Shown: piece by piece, positions 51,203 through 61,400 of the stretch
Position numbering within the stretch: position 1 is the first letter of the stretch
Layout: each line of letters starts with the position of its first letter
Assembly: GCA_046329585.1 (NCBI GenBank)
Contig: JAXLUI010000002.1
Location: 930,001 to 994,000, forward strand
DNA: 64,000 nt
Source: DLKC01 sp002478885
GTDB taxonomy: Bacteria; Bacteroidota; Bacteroidia; Chitinophagales; Chitinophagaceae
Direction: 5' to 3'
Notes under the pieces: generated by a model
What the model was told of the DNA's origin: nothing
What the model saw: the letters and a program-made list of their open reading frames with translations, nothing else
The model's database searches: none
Program-made: the position numbers and the translations under genes

Positions 51203-51363
51203 AACCACGGTTACACTTACCCTATAGTACCAGTGAAGTATTAGTTAATCACCTTGCTATTACTGCTTATCTTTTTCCATTCAACCTACAACCCAAAGGC
51301 GATCGCCCAGACAGACCGGTTGTCATGGTTCATCATAAGTTTTGTTGCCGGGACCGGGTGCAG

Positions 51364-51386
51364 GCGTACAAGTGTGCGACGCAACG
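51364..51386. repeat. Intergenic GTGCGACGCAA element in a hairpin loop
   Basis: GCGTACAAGTGTGCGACGCA then ACGAAG, sitting in the loop of the GGACCGGG/CCCGGTCC stem (51351-51416). Confidence 0.8.
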
Positions 51387-51569
51387 AAGATGCAACATGG
51401 AACAAAAGCCCGGTCCAAAAATATCTACCATCCATTCCTTAACTAAAAAGATACGGCACAACAAATCACCAGGTATTTACTGGAAAAATTTAATCAGGGA
51501 CGAGGTCGCTGCTTTGACTTAATTGTTCTAATTTGTTGTTAGTTAATTAACCGATAACACCCTTGCTGT

Positions 51570-53606
51570 ATGAAAAAAAACCTACTCTTTACTGGCCTTA
51601 GCTTATTTCTTATTTTTTATACCAATGCGCAGAATTGCAGTGTAGCTATCAGTGGTACCAGTTGTGTGCGCAGTCAGCTAACCGCTACCACAACGGGCGG
51701 AGCGTTGAGCAGCCTGAACTGGTATGCGTCTACCGTTAATGTGTTTGGTGCGGACACCGTGAGTTCGCCCAACAGCATCGCTGTCGTTGCCGGTAACCAT
51801 AGCAGCGGCAACGGTTCCAACCAGTTTGGGTTTCCCGCAGGAGGCATTGCCGTGGATGCCGCAGGCAATGTTTACGTGGCAGATGCTGAGAACAACCGGA
51901 TACAAAAATGGGCGCCGGGTGCAGCGGAAGGTGTTACAGTAGCCGGTGGCCATGGTGCGGGCAATGCAGCCAATCAACTCAACCGGCCAAAAGATGTATT
52001 TGTGGATGGTGCAGGCAACCTGTATATCGCTGATGAAAACAACGAACGCATTCAAAAATGGTCACCTGGCGCAAGCAGTGGCGTAACTGTTGCCGGCGGG
52101 AACGGAGGTGGTTCCGGGGCCGACCAGTTTAATGCACCGGAAGGCGTTTATGCAGATGAACAGGGCAATGTTTATGTTGCGGACAAGTATAATTACCGCG
52201 TTCAAAAATGGGCGCCCGGTGCAACAAGCGGCGTTACTGTTGCAGGTGGCAATGGTTTTGGCACAGGCGCCAACCAGTTTAACTATCCTGTGGATGTATA
52301 TCTTGATGCGGCAAAGAACATTTATGTGGCGGACATCAACACTGAAAGTTCCGACTATCATCGTGTACAGCGATGGGCACCCGGTGCGGTCAGCGGCATT
52401 ACCGTTGCAGGTGGCAGCGGCCAGTTTGGTTACCTGCTGGCTATTTATGTTTCGCCAGACGGCACGCTTTACACAACGGACAATGGTGTTAGCGGTACGC
52501 CTGTAAGCCGTGTACAAAAATGGTTACCAGGGACAGGCGTTGGCGCTACTGTAGCGGGCGGGCATAGCAGCGGATGGGATGTGCTGAGCTATCCAACCGG
52601 CGTTGCATTGAGCAATGGCGCTATTTATGTGCTTGATGGCACTTATAATCCAAGGGTGCAAAAATATATTCCCAGCAACGGTGTTGTTGATAACAAATTT
52701 ATTCCTGCGCAAACCGGTTCTTACACGGTGAAAGCTGTGTTCAAAAGCGGGTGCACGGCACAAAGCAGCGCGGTTGCCGTAAATGCTATTCCTGCAAGGC
52801 CGCAGATCTATCCTGTGCAACCGGGCGGCAGGGGCAATCTTTGCGAAGGGGGCATTGATAGTTTTTATGTTTTTGCCTGGGATGACATTACCAATTATGC
52901 ATGGAAGATACCAGCTTCCTGCAGCCTTGTAGCCAATAAAAATGACAGCATTATTATCAGCGTTCCTGCAGGCTTTTCGAGAGGATTGCTTGCTGCGAGA
53001 GGCACGAATTATTGCGGAACAGGCGCTGCAGATTCCGTCCAGTTGCAGGGCAAACCCTCCATGCCGGCCAGGATCGCAGGCCCGCAGAAAGTCTTCGCCA
53101 ACCAAACCAATGTTACCTACAGTGTGAATGATAACAATCATAACAATGTTTATAACTGGGCTGTTCCTGCCGGAGCGGTAATTGCCTCAGGACAGGGCAC
53201 TGCGAGCATCACCGTGAATTGGGGTGTGTCGGCGGGGAGTATTTCGGTAAATGCCTCCAATGCCTGCGGCACATCGGCAAGAAAAATCCTGAATGTTGGC
53301 ATCAAGCCCGGCATCAGCATTATTACGAGTGACGTTGCTGAATTGCCAATCAGCAGCAACAACGCGCAAGTATTTCCAAATCCCGCCCGGACAACAGCAA
53401 CAATCAGTTTTTATACAAAGCAACAATCAGCGTGCAGGATCGAAGTGCTGGACCTGAATGGAAAATTACTGCTGCGAAAAGCAGTCAGCCTAAGCGCGGG
53501 CACGAACAGTATCCCGATTGATGTAAGCCGGTACAATGCGGGTATGTATATTATCAATGTGATGACCCGGCAGGAAAAGTTGCAGCTAAAAATGTTTAAA
53601 GAATAA
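51570..53606 (+). CDS. Secreted NHL-repeat protein with PKD-like domains and T9SS sorting domain
   Basis: 678 residues with a signal peptide (about 1-20, FYTNAQ). Five or six NHL-type propeller repeats (about 65-370) are obvious: 'NQF-P-GV-VDA-GN-YVAD--N-R-QKWAPGA--GVTVAGG'. Then come two Ig/PKD-like regions (YPVQPGGRGNLCEGGIDSFY; QTNVTYSVNDNNHNNVYNWA, with ASNACGTSA) and a type A CTD (QVFPNPARTTATISFYTKQQ, IEVLDLNGKLLLRK, YNAGMYIINVMT). The protein is secreted through the type IX system to the surface, with probable binding or adhesive roles. Monocistronic. Confidence 0.92.
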   Translation: MKKNLLFTGLSLFLIFYTNAQNCSVAISGTSCVRSQLTATTTGGALSSLNWYASTVNVFGADTVSSPNSIAVVAGNHSSGNGSNQFGFPAGGIAVDAAGNVYVADAENNRIQKWAPGAAEGVTVAGGHGAGNAANQLNRPKDVFVDGAGNLYIADENNERIQKWSPGASSGVTVAGGNGGGSGADQFNAPEGVYADEQGNVYVADKYNYRVQKWAPGATSGVTVAGGNGFGTGANQFNYPVDVYLDAAKNIYVADINTESSDYHRVQRWAPGAVSGITVAGGSGQFGYLLAIYVSPDGTLYTTDNGVSGTPVSRVQKWLPGTGVGATVAGGHSSGWDVLSYPTGVALSNGAIYVLDGTYNPRVQKYIPSNGVVDNKFIPAQTGSYTVKAVFKSGCTAQSSAVAVNAIPARPQIYPVQPGGRGNLCEGGIDSFYVFAWDDITNYAWKIPASCSLVANKNDSIIISVPAGFSRGLLAARGTNYCGTGAADSVQLQGKPSMPARIAGPQKVFANQTNVTYSVNDNNHNNVYNWAVPAGAVIASGQGTASITVNWGVSAGSISVNASNACGTSARKILNVGIKPGISIITSDVAELPISSNNAQVFPNPARTTATISFYTKQQSACRIEVLDLNGKLLLRKAVSLSAGTNSIPIDVSRYNAGMYIINVMTRQEKLQLKMFKE

Positions 53607-53808
53607 AATGCATTGGTGACAAAGCGTTATTTCAATCGCTGCTAAAAACCTGGATTCAAGCAGTGATCGCGTTGGAACGGTGAAACTGAATTGCATTAAT
53701 GAGACCTGTGTGCGGGACAGCGTATTATTGCCTGTTACTTTTTAAAAATGGTAATTCAGGCAAGCCTCCATATTTTTTTATCACTTCCTTTAACTAAATC
53801 AAAAAAGT

Positions 53809-55509
53809 ATGAAAACAACGCTTACGCTGCTTGTGGTGACAACAATTTTTTGCATCATAAGCCAAACATCGGTTGCCCAGGCCAATTTAAATTTATCCAA
53901 CCTTAGTTCACCAACCGCCGTAAACCAGCACCTGCTGCCGGGTGTAACCGGGAAACTTAATCTTGGCAGTAGCAGTGCGGCGTGGAACAATGTCTATTTT
54001 AACGGCGCCCTTTATACGGATAGTGTGAGGGTGTTCCGTTCCAACAAGGCATTGTTTAACCTGTATGCCGGCGCAAATGCAGGGTTTAGCAACAGCATTG
54101 GTAATGGCAATACCGGGACCGGTTACCAGGCACTTTATACCAACCTAAAAGGAAATCTAAATACTGCGTTGGGGTATAATGCACTTTACAGCAATAAGAA
54201 TGGCACGTCGAATATTGGAGTAGGTGCATTTGCGCTTTATAAAAACATTAACCAAGTAGAAAATGTTGCCGTAGGAAATTATGGGCTTTACAGCAACACT
54301 GATGGATATGGGAATGTTGCCGTAGGTGAAATAGCCCTTTATGGGAACACAACGGGATATAACAATACCGCAATCGGTACACGTGCATTGCCGGCAAATG
54401 TTTCCGGCTTTGCGAATGTAGCCATTGGCCATTTTTCCCTGAACTCCAATTCAACCGGTTCAAATAACGTAGCGGTGGGCGATTGGTCTCTCTGGGTTTC
54501 TCATGGTTATGGCAATACCGCCGTGGGTAAATATTCGCTGTACAACCTGAACACCGGAAATAATAACACGGGTATCGGCGATAGTGCAGATGTAACGTCC
54601 AGCAATCTTAACAACGCAACGGCAATAGGCTTTAATGCAAGAGTAGATGCATCCAACAAAGTAAGAATAGGGAATACCGCTGTCACTTCTATTGGCGGCC
54701 AGGTTGGCTGGAGTATTTTCTCTGATGGCCGTTATAAAAAGAATATAAAGGAAGATGTAAAAGGACTTTCTTTTATCAACAGCCTGCGACCAATAACCTA
54801 TACCGTTGATACAAAAAGCCTGAACGGATATTTTTCACAGTCAGACAGCAAAACGGCAGCAGGTAATACGGGTGGTGTAAATGCAGAAATGGCAAAATCT
54901 GACAACGCAGCATCAAAAGTAATCTACAGTGGCTTTATAGCACAGGAAGTAGAAGCGGCAGCTAACAAATTAAATTTTGATTTTAGCGGTGTAGACAAAC
55001 CTCAAACAAAAGATGGGCTTTACGGCCTGCGATATGACAACTTTGTTGTGCCCCTTGTAAAGGCGGTGCAGGAACTTTCCAGGTCAAGTGATGATAAAGA
55101 TTCCAAAATAGCCACGTTGCAAAAAGAACTTGCTGCGAAAGATGCAAAGCTGGATGATCTTCAAAACCAGCTTAATGCGCTGAAGGCAATTGTACAGGGT
55201 TCTGCATTGAGCAACGCATCATCAATAAGCAGTATTACGCTTTCTTCTGCAAGACTTGAACAGAATGCACCGAACCCATTTAATAATGGTACAACCATAC
55301 AATATACACTGCCACAGAAATTCAGTTCGGCACAGATCATTTTTACAGATAAGGCCGGTCAACTTATAAAACAGGTGACGATTTCAGGAGCAGGCAAGGG
55401 CAGCATTAATCTTGATGCATCTAACCTGGCGTCCGGAACGTATAGCTATTCGCTGGTACTGGACGGGAAAATTGTTGCTACAAAACAAATGATGATGCTG
55501 GCACAGTAA
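53809..55509 (+). CDS. T9SS protein with YadA-like repeats and internal S74 (tail-fibre) chaperone domain
   Basis: 566 residues with a signal peptide (about 1-24, SVAQ). Residues about 75-280 are glycine-rich head repeats (GNTGTGYQALYTNLKGNLNT, NVAVGNYGLYSNTDGYGNVA) like YadA/hep_Hag beta-rolls. An S74 intramolecular chaperone domain follows from about 300 (SDGRYKKNIKEDVKGLSFIN, LRPITYTVD, YSGFIAQEVEAAANKL, YDNFVVPLVKAVQELS), with the Ser and Lys of the autocleavage dyad. Next come a coiled coil (about 425-465) and a C-terminal type A sorting domain (LEQNAPNPFNNGTTIQYTLP, LASGTYSYSLVLDG). It is a fibrous surface protein that probably trimerises through the chaperone. Confidence 0.92.
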   Translation: MKTTLTLLVVTTIFCIISQTSVAQANLNLSNLSSPTAVNQHLLPGVTGKLNLGSSSAAWNNVYFNGALYTDSVRVFRSNKALFNLYAGANAGFSNSIGNGNTGTGYQALYTNLKGNLNTALGYNALYSNKNGTSNIGVGAFALYKNINQVENVAVGNYGLYSNTDGYGNVAVGEIALYGNTTGYNNTAIGTRALPANVSGFANVAIGHFSLNSNSTGSNNVAVGDWSLWVSHGYGNTAVGKYSLYNLNTGNNNTGIGDSADVTSSNLNNATAIGFNARVDASNKVRIGNTAVTSIGGQVGWSIFSDGRYKKNIKEDVKGLSFINSLRPITYTVDTKSLNGYFSQSDSKTAAGNTGGVNAEMAKSDNAASKVIYSGFIAQEVEAAANKLNFDFSGVDKPQTKDGLYGLRYDNFVVPLVKAVQELSRSSDDKDSKIATLQKELAAKDAKLDDLQNQLNALKAIVQGSALSNASSISSITLSSARLEQNAPNPFNNGTTIQYTLPQKFSSAQIIFTDKAGQLIKQVTISGAGKGSINLDASNLASGTYSYSLVLDGKIVATKQMMMLAQ

Positions 55510-55573
55510 GTGAAGACTTGTAAAATAACAGTCCTGCAACAACCGGATAAAGCTTCATCCGACAGGCAGGGAG

Positions 55574-55616
55574 GAGCAGGGAAAGCATTGACCTTACATG
55601 CTGCCCTGCTCTTTTC
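55574..55616 (+). terminator. Rho-independent terminator after the S74/T9SS gene
   Basis: GAGCAGGG (55574-55581) with inner AGCAT pairs with ATGCTG and CCCTGCTC (55604-55611), followed by TTTTCG. It lies 65 bp past the stop. Confidence 0.8.
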
Positions 55617-55713
55617 GTTGTACTTATCCTGCGCGGCTGGGTTTGAGGAATCAATAACCGGATTTAAGCAGCAATTTGCCCGGTAGATTTGTCTTAAAAG
55701 TGAAAGTCTGCAT

Positions 55714-56496
55714 ATGAAAATCTATTTGTCTCTTCTGCCTGTATTATTCCTGTTACTGATAGTTGGTTTTACTTCCTGCCAGAAAGGGATTGGAAACAGG
55801 GAGGATCTCCCAACAATTGATTCTACCATTACCGATACCACACAATTCATCGATATTACCTTAAACGGGGACCGCATTTTTGAAATCAGCAGCACTACTG
55901 CTGCCGCCCATTCCAACTGGAACTGGTACCCGGTAAGTTCTCCCGGGAATTTTGAATTTCCAGACTCGCTGTATTACCCGCTAAGCAGCCTTAAAAGCGG
56001 GTTGAAGAATGGTGACACGACTGCTGTACCGGCCTTCTATTTTCTTAAAAACAGTTATGGATTAAGCCTTGAAGCGTATATCAATTCAAAACAATGGTGG
56101 ACGCCTTTGGTCAAGAAAAGTTTTATCGATAGTTTTTTCCAGCCAGGCAATTATGGTTATGCTGCCGGTATGTCTAAAGACACCAGTTTTAGCTTTACTC
56201 CTTTTTCAGATCCTGTGACGAGAAAATTACTTGGCAGCGGTATGCAACTCAGTTGGGTTGACAGCAGGGGTATTCTCTGGCAAACCACAAAGGGCATCGG
56301 AGACCAGGCCAATAGTTTTTTTACCGTTACCGACAATATTTCGCTCCCGTTTACTTTCCTAACCGGGTATGCTGACTATACTGAAAGCACGCTTATTACC
56401 GCCAGTTTTCAATGCAACCTGTATGATGATAGCGGGCATGTTATTCGCCTGACAAATGGAAGGTTCAGGTTGAAGGCTAATTTTCAGCAATATTAA
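55714..56496 (+). CDS. Lipoprotein of unknown function
   Basis: 260 residues with a lipoprotein signal (MKIYLSLLPVLFLLLIVGFTSC; lipobox FTSC, Cys22). The mature part is beta-rich and Ser/Tyr/Trp-rich (SNWNWYPVSSPGNFEFPDSL, MQLSWVDSRGILWQTTKG, ITASFQCNLYDDSGHVIRL), ending in a transthyretin-like or beta-sandwich segment. No enzyme motif is seen. It is anchored to a membrane, probably in the periplasm or on the surface. Gap to the neighbours is 200 bp on both sides. Confidence 0.8.
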   Translation: MKIYLSLLPVLFLLLIVGFTSCQKGIGNREDLPTIDSTITDTTQFIDITLNGDRIFEISSTTAAAHSNWNWYPVSSPGNFEFPDSLYYPLSSLKSGLKNGDTTAVPAFYFLKNSYGLSLEAYINSKQWWTPLVKKSFIDSFFQPGNYGYAAGMSKDTSFSFTPFSDPVTRKLLGSGMQLSWVDSRGILWQTTKGIGDQANSFFTVTDNISLPFTFLTGYADYTESTLITASFQCNLYDDSGHVIRLTNGRFRLKANFQQY

Positions 56497-56744
56497 TTTG
56501 CAGGTTAAAAAATCAAGGACCACATGATCCCTGCCTGACGGCGTCACGCAGGGGCTCCGCGCATTGGTCCGGCCAGCGCAACGCATCACCGTTGTTTTGA
56601 TGATCCTGGCAAGTTTAATTTTTGCACTGGTAATGGTGCTAAAAGCCTTAAAGACCCTGCATTGCTACTGAATCAGCAAATAAAATCTTGTTATATTTAT
56701 GCGCACAGGTGCCTATGCCTGTATCTATCAATCAAGCTGAAAAA

Positions 56745-57995
56745 ATGAGGTTGCAAAAAATTATTTGCCTGGGGCTTTGTGTTTTGGCTGTTACTGTCAT
56801 TCATGCGCAAAACAGGACGAAAAAAGCATTGTTTGTGATTGCCGATGGCATTCCTGCTGATGTCATTGAAAAGCTGCCGACGCCTTCCCTTGACGTTATC
56901 GCGAAAGTGGGTGGTTATACAAGGGCACATGTGGGTGGCGAAAAAAATGCCTACACTCAAACACCTACCATTTCTGCGGTTGGCTATAACAGCCTGCTTA
57001 CAGGTACATGGGTGAACAAACACAATGTATGGGACAATGATATACAGGCACCCAATTATTATTATCCAACGATTTTCCGGTTACTCAAAACACAGCAACC
57101 GCAAAGAAAGATTGCCATTTTTTCTACCTGGGTTGACAACCGCACCAAGCTTATTGGCGAAGGCCTTGCTGCAACCGGCAATATTCAGCCCGATCATCAT
57201 TTTGACGGAATGGAACTTGATACCGTTCTTTTCCCACATGATAACGACGGCAATTTTTATCATCGTATAGATGATGCGGTTGTGGATAGTGCAGCTGCTT
57301 TTATACAAGATCAATCACCTGATCTTACCTGGGTTTATCTGGAGTATACCGATGAAATGGGCCACCGTTATGGCGACAGCAAACAGTTTTACGATGCAGT
57401 TGAAATCATGGATGCGCAAATAGGCCGTTTGTGGAAAGCGATACAATACAGGCAAGCAAATTTTAATGAAGACTGGGAAATATTTATCACAACAGACCAT
57501 GGGCGCAACCAGGAAACCGGCAGGGACCATGGCGGCCAGTCAGACAGGGAGCGGAACACCTGGATCGTTACCAATGCTCAAAACCTGAATGCGCATTTTA
57601 AACAGCAACCCGGAATCGTTGATATTATGCCCACCATTGCTTCGTTTCTTGGTGTGAAAATTCCACGCGAACAATTGATGGAAATTGACGGGGTTTCCTT
57701 CACGGGCCAGCTTTCCGCTGAGTCTATGCAGGCGACAATCGATGATGATAAGATCCGGTTGAGCTGGAAGGCCATTGACAAAAAAGGAAGCGCAAAAATC
57801 TGGCTCGCCACGACCAATAGCTACAACACAGGCGGCCAGGATGATTATCGGCTTATAGCGGAATTGCCGGTTGCAAAAGGAGCTTTTAGCATTGATCTGA
57901 AAAGCATTCCCGTTTCTCCTTTTTATAAAATTGTATTGGAAGCCCCTCATAATTATTTAAACAGGTGGGTTATGAAAGATACCGCCGTCAGGTAG
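56745..57995 (+). CDS. Secreted alkaline-phosphatase-superfamily phosphodiesterase/pyrophosphatase
   Basis: The start at 56745 (MRLQKIICLGLCVLAVTVIHAQ) gives a clean signal peptide; the frame is open 19 codons upstream without a better start. 416 residues. Type I phosphodiesterase/NPP features: metal Asp in ALFVIADGIPADV, nucleophile Thr in TPTISAVGYNSLLTGTW, YTDEMGHRYGDSKQ and ITTDHGRNQETGRDHGGQSD for the second metal set. The C-terminal ~80 residues form a beta domain. It should hydrolyse nucleotide or sugar phosphodiesters or pyrophosphates in the periplasm; the substrate is unknown. Monocistronic. Confidence 0.92.
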   Translation: MRLQKIICLGLCVLAVTVIHAQNRTKKALFVIADGIPADVIEKLPTPSLDVIAKVGGYTRAHVGGEKNAYTQTPTISAVGYNSLLTGTWVNKHNVWDNDIQAPNYYYPTIFRLLKTQQPQRKIAIFSTWVDNRTKLIGEGLAATGNIQPDHHFDGMELDTVLFPHDNDGNFYHRIDDAVVDSAAAFIQDQSPDLTWVYLEYTDEMGHRYGDSKQFYDAVEIMDAQIGRLWKAIQYRQANFNEDWEIFITTDHGRNQETGRDHGGQSDRERNTWIVTNAQNLNAHFKQQPGIVDIMPTIASFLGVKIPREQLMEIDGVSFTGQLSAESMQATIDDDKIRLSWKAIDKKGSAKIWLATTNSYNTGGQDDYRLIAELPVAKGAFSIDLKSIPVSPFYKIVLEAPHNYLNRWVMKDTAVR

Positions 57996-58487
57996 TTCCT
58001 TTTTCAGCAAGTAATCGGCCACCCGGCGATTGTTCTTGTTGATCAAAGCAGCAAACAGAAAAATTTCCGAATAAACAGCAGGCAGAAATGTTACGGGGCT
58101 CCCAGCTTTTGAAATATTCCCGGCAGCGGTCCCGGCTATCGTTACAAGTCCGGCACCGGATCCATGCACATATCTTCACCGGGCTTTCCACTACTATCCG
58201 GCAGCCCATAAGCTGCTGATTGTATTAAGAACAATGAGGGCTTTATAAAATAATAAAATAAACAAACTTCACACCATGTAACGAACAGGCAGAGGCCTGG
58301 CTGACAAACGATGCGCTGCTGCCAAACCTCCGCTGATGCCGGGTATACGATGATTACAGCATGGCTTAACCGGGGTTAATTATTAAACGGTTGGCAGTGG
58401 TTGACCTGCATCATAAGAGCGGCGCGAAATAACCCGTATTATTGCCGGGAATTACAGCTTGTACCCTGGATCTAAATCAATACTGTC
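57996..58487. other. Gene-free spacer
   Basis: About 490 bp between the phosphodiesterase and the PAS kinase. Two overlapping minus-strand ORFs of ~70 codons have no start context or conserved look and are not called. No repeat of the families described here is present. Confidence 0.4.
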
Positions 58488-61400
58488 GTGAACACAATGC
58501 CTGCAATTGACTTTGGGGTCATATTTGAATCCTTGCCCGGGCAATACCTTATCTTAACTCCCGGTTTTACGATTATCGCAGTGAGTGACAGTTACCTGGA
58601 GGCCACGATGACTGAAAGGCCATTGTTACTGGGCCGAAACTTCATTGATGTAGCACCTTATTATCCTGTTGATAAAACCATTTCAGTCGCGGCAGGTTTA
58701 GCCGATTCGTTAAATACCGTGTTGAAGTCAGGCCAGCCGCATAAAATGCATGCCCGGAAATATGCTGTCGGGAAACCCGGCGGATTGATGGTGGAACGAT
58801 ATTGGGCAGTATTGAATACAGCTGTGTTCGATCAACAACATAAAGTTGCATACATCATTCACAGTTTGCTAGATGAAAGGAGTGGGAAACCGGAAGATAT
58901 TACGGAAAGAAAAAAAAGCCAGTCACCGCCGGAAACTTTGTCACGGCAGGTCGATCAAGCCATTGATGCTATTTTTTCGACAGATACCAATCGAAACATT
59001 ATAAGCTGGAACAAGGGAGCTGAAAAGCTTTATGGATACAGCAAAAAGGAAGCAATCGGCCAGAAAGTAAAAGACATCCTCCAATCGCCGCAATCAACCC
59101 AAAAGAACCTTGCCATTGTGCAGAGCGATCTTGATGAAAATGGTTATTGGATCGGCGAAAAGACAATTAAAACAAAATACGGCAAAGATATTTATGTAAG
59201 ATCCTCCATTTCGGTTGTGAAAGATGAAAATGACGTAGTTACAGGGTTTATGGGCGTCAGCTTTGACATCGGCCCGCAAAAGCAACTGAAGGATCAAATA
59301 ACCCATCTTGCCGATATTGCAGACCAAACGTCTGAAGCAATTATATCAAGGGACCTCGATCAACGGATCATCAGTTGGAACAAAGGGGCAGAACGCCTTT
59401 TCGGTTATGGCAGGGAAGAAGCCATTGGTAAAACGGTCAGAGACCTGGGCATAATCAGGGCTAACGATTCAGTAGTGGCAGAGACTGAGAAGCATATATT
59501 TGAAAATGAGAACTGGACTTTTGAAAGACGATTTTATCCCAAAAACGGCTCCTCCTTTTTGGCCACTGTTACTGCGAATGCCATACAGCATGAGCAAAAC
59601 GGGGCTAAATCTATCGTTTTTATCATAAAGGATATTAGCTTACATAAACAGCTGGAGGAACAGTTAAAAAGCAACAATGAAAAGCTGGAAGCGGAGATAA
59701 AGGAAAGAACGGAAGATGTTGTGAAAAAAGAAAAACGTTTCCGGACTTTAATTGAAAACAACCATGACATTATTGCGTTAATCGATTCGTCTTTAAGAAT
59801 CATCTATCGCAGCCCTTCATCGACCCGTATCACCGGCTGGACGGACGAGGATGTGTTATTTGAAAATGTTACCAATAACGTACACCCGGAAGACAAGGAC
59901 AAAATTGCCAAAATTACGAGCGAAGTGATGGCAAATCCCGGAAAGCCGGTTGAATGCCGGTGCAGGAGCCGTCATAAATTGGGGCATTATTTATGGCTTG
60001 AGGGCGTTGCGATCAACCTGCTTCATGATGACACGGTGCAGGCCATCCTCTTCAATTTCCGGGATGTAACGGGCCGAATCGATGCGGAAACAAAGTTAGC
60101 GACAAGCGAGAGCCTTTTCCGGGCCCTGATTGAAAACAGCGATGACATCGTTACGCTGATGGATGACTCGTTTAAACTTGTTTACCGTAGCCCCGCTGCC
60201 GCCAAAGTTACGGGCTGGACCAATGAAGAGATGCTTGGGGCCATAGCAACAAAAAATATCCATCCTGACGACAAAGCAGCTGCAGCAGAAACGGTAAAGG
60301 AGATATTGGCAAACCCTGGAAAAGTGATTGGTGTGAAATTCCGGATGCAGCATAAAAAAGGTCACTATCTGTGGATAGAAGGAACCTTTACCAACCTGTT
60401 GTCCGATAACTACGTTAAAAGCATTGTATTTAATTTCCATGATGCCACTAAAAGAATCGACGCAGAAAAAACCCTGGAAGAAGAGCGGTTAAAATTCACC
60501 AAAGTAGCAGCTATTTCCCCCGGCCTGATCTATTCTTTCAGAATGGCTTCCGATGGCGTTATGTCGTTCCCATGGGCCAGTGATGTATTTGATCAACTGT
60601 TTGGCGTACCTTATGAACAGGCGGCCAATAATGTTGAGTTGATCATTAATGCATTCCATCAGCCCGATAAGGAAATTTTACTTTCCAGCATCGCCGCATC
60701 AGCAAGGGATTTGTCGCCATGGCACCTACAGTTCAGGTACAACCACCCCAAAAAAGGTATTGTATGGCTGGAAGGGAATTCCATCCCGATAAGGGAAGCA
60801 GACGGCAGCGTATTGTGGCACGGTGTGATATCGGATGTTACAGAAAGAAAAGTAACAGAAGATAAAATAAATGAGCAAAACCTGCAACTTAAAACGCTGA
60901 GTGATCATATTCCGGGAATGATGTTTTATCAAATAACCGGCGATTCATTTGAAAACAGGAGGTTTACGTATCTAAGCGACAGTGTTACACAATTAACAGG
61001 AAAAACAGCAGCAGAAGTGCTCGCCGACCCTGCTATTCTTTACAGCCTGATAGCCGCAGAAGATTTACCCGGGATGATAGCAGCTGAGTTGGAAAGCTTC
61101 AACGCAATAGCGCCCTTTAACGTTGAAATCCGCTGCAGGGACTATAAAGGCAACCTACATTGGCTGAATAATATTTCCACGCCAAGAAAGCTGAACAATG
61201 GCCAGGTTGTCTGGGATGGGTTTCAGCTTGATATTACTGCCAAAAAGTTAGCAGAGCAACAAAAAGAATTTGACCAGAAAAATTTGTCGGCCCTTATCAA
61301 TAACACCCATGACCTGATATGGAGCGTAGACTGCAACTTTAACTTAATTACCTCCAATGAAGCTTTTGACAAGCTGGTTTACCGGATTACCGGAAAAAAG

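Larger units (their letters stand above)
50854..51569. other. Gene-free divergent spacer
   Basis: About 700 bp between GH106 and the NHL-protein gene. It holds the 11-bp-phased motif array (51164-51202) and a short-form intergenic element (51364-51386) enclosed by the pair GGACCGGG (51351-51358) and CCCGGTCC (51409-51416). Several overlapping weak ORFs on the minus strand look like chance. Promoters of both flanking genes must lie here. Confidence 0.5.

Noticed and set aside
50873..51208. 111-codon minus-strand frame upstream of GH106
   Set aside because: No protein-like composition and it overlaps the phased motif array and a likely promoter region.
52062..53141. Long minus-strand frames opposite the NHL protein gene
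   Set aside because: Shadow frames of a GC-balanced, repetitive gene; the plus-strand protein has clear NHL repeats, signal peptide and T9SS domain.
56529..56553. CCCTGC/GCAGGG hairpin after the 55714 lipoprotein gene
   Set aside because: Stem is short and no T tract follows, so a terminator call is not justified.
57957..58209. Two short minus-strand frames after the phosphodiesterase gene
   Set aside because: No signal, no conserved look and one overlaps the end of the preceding gene.
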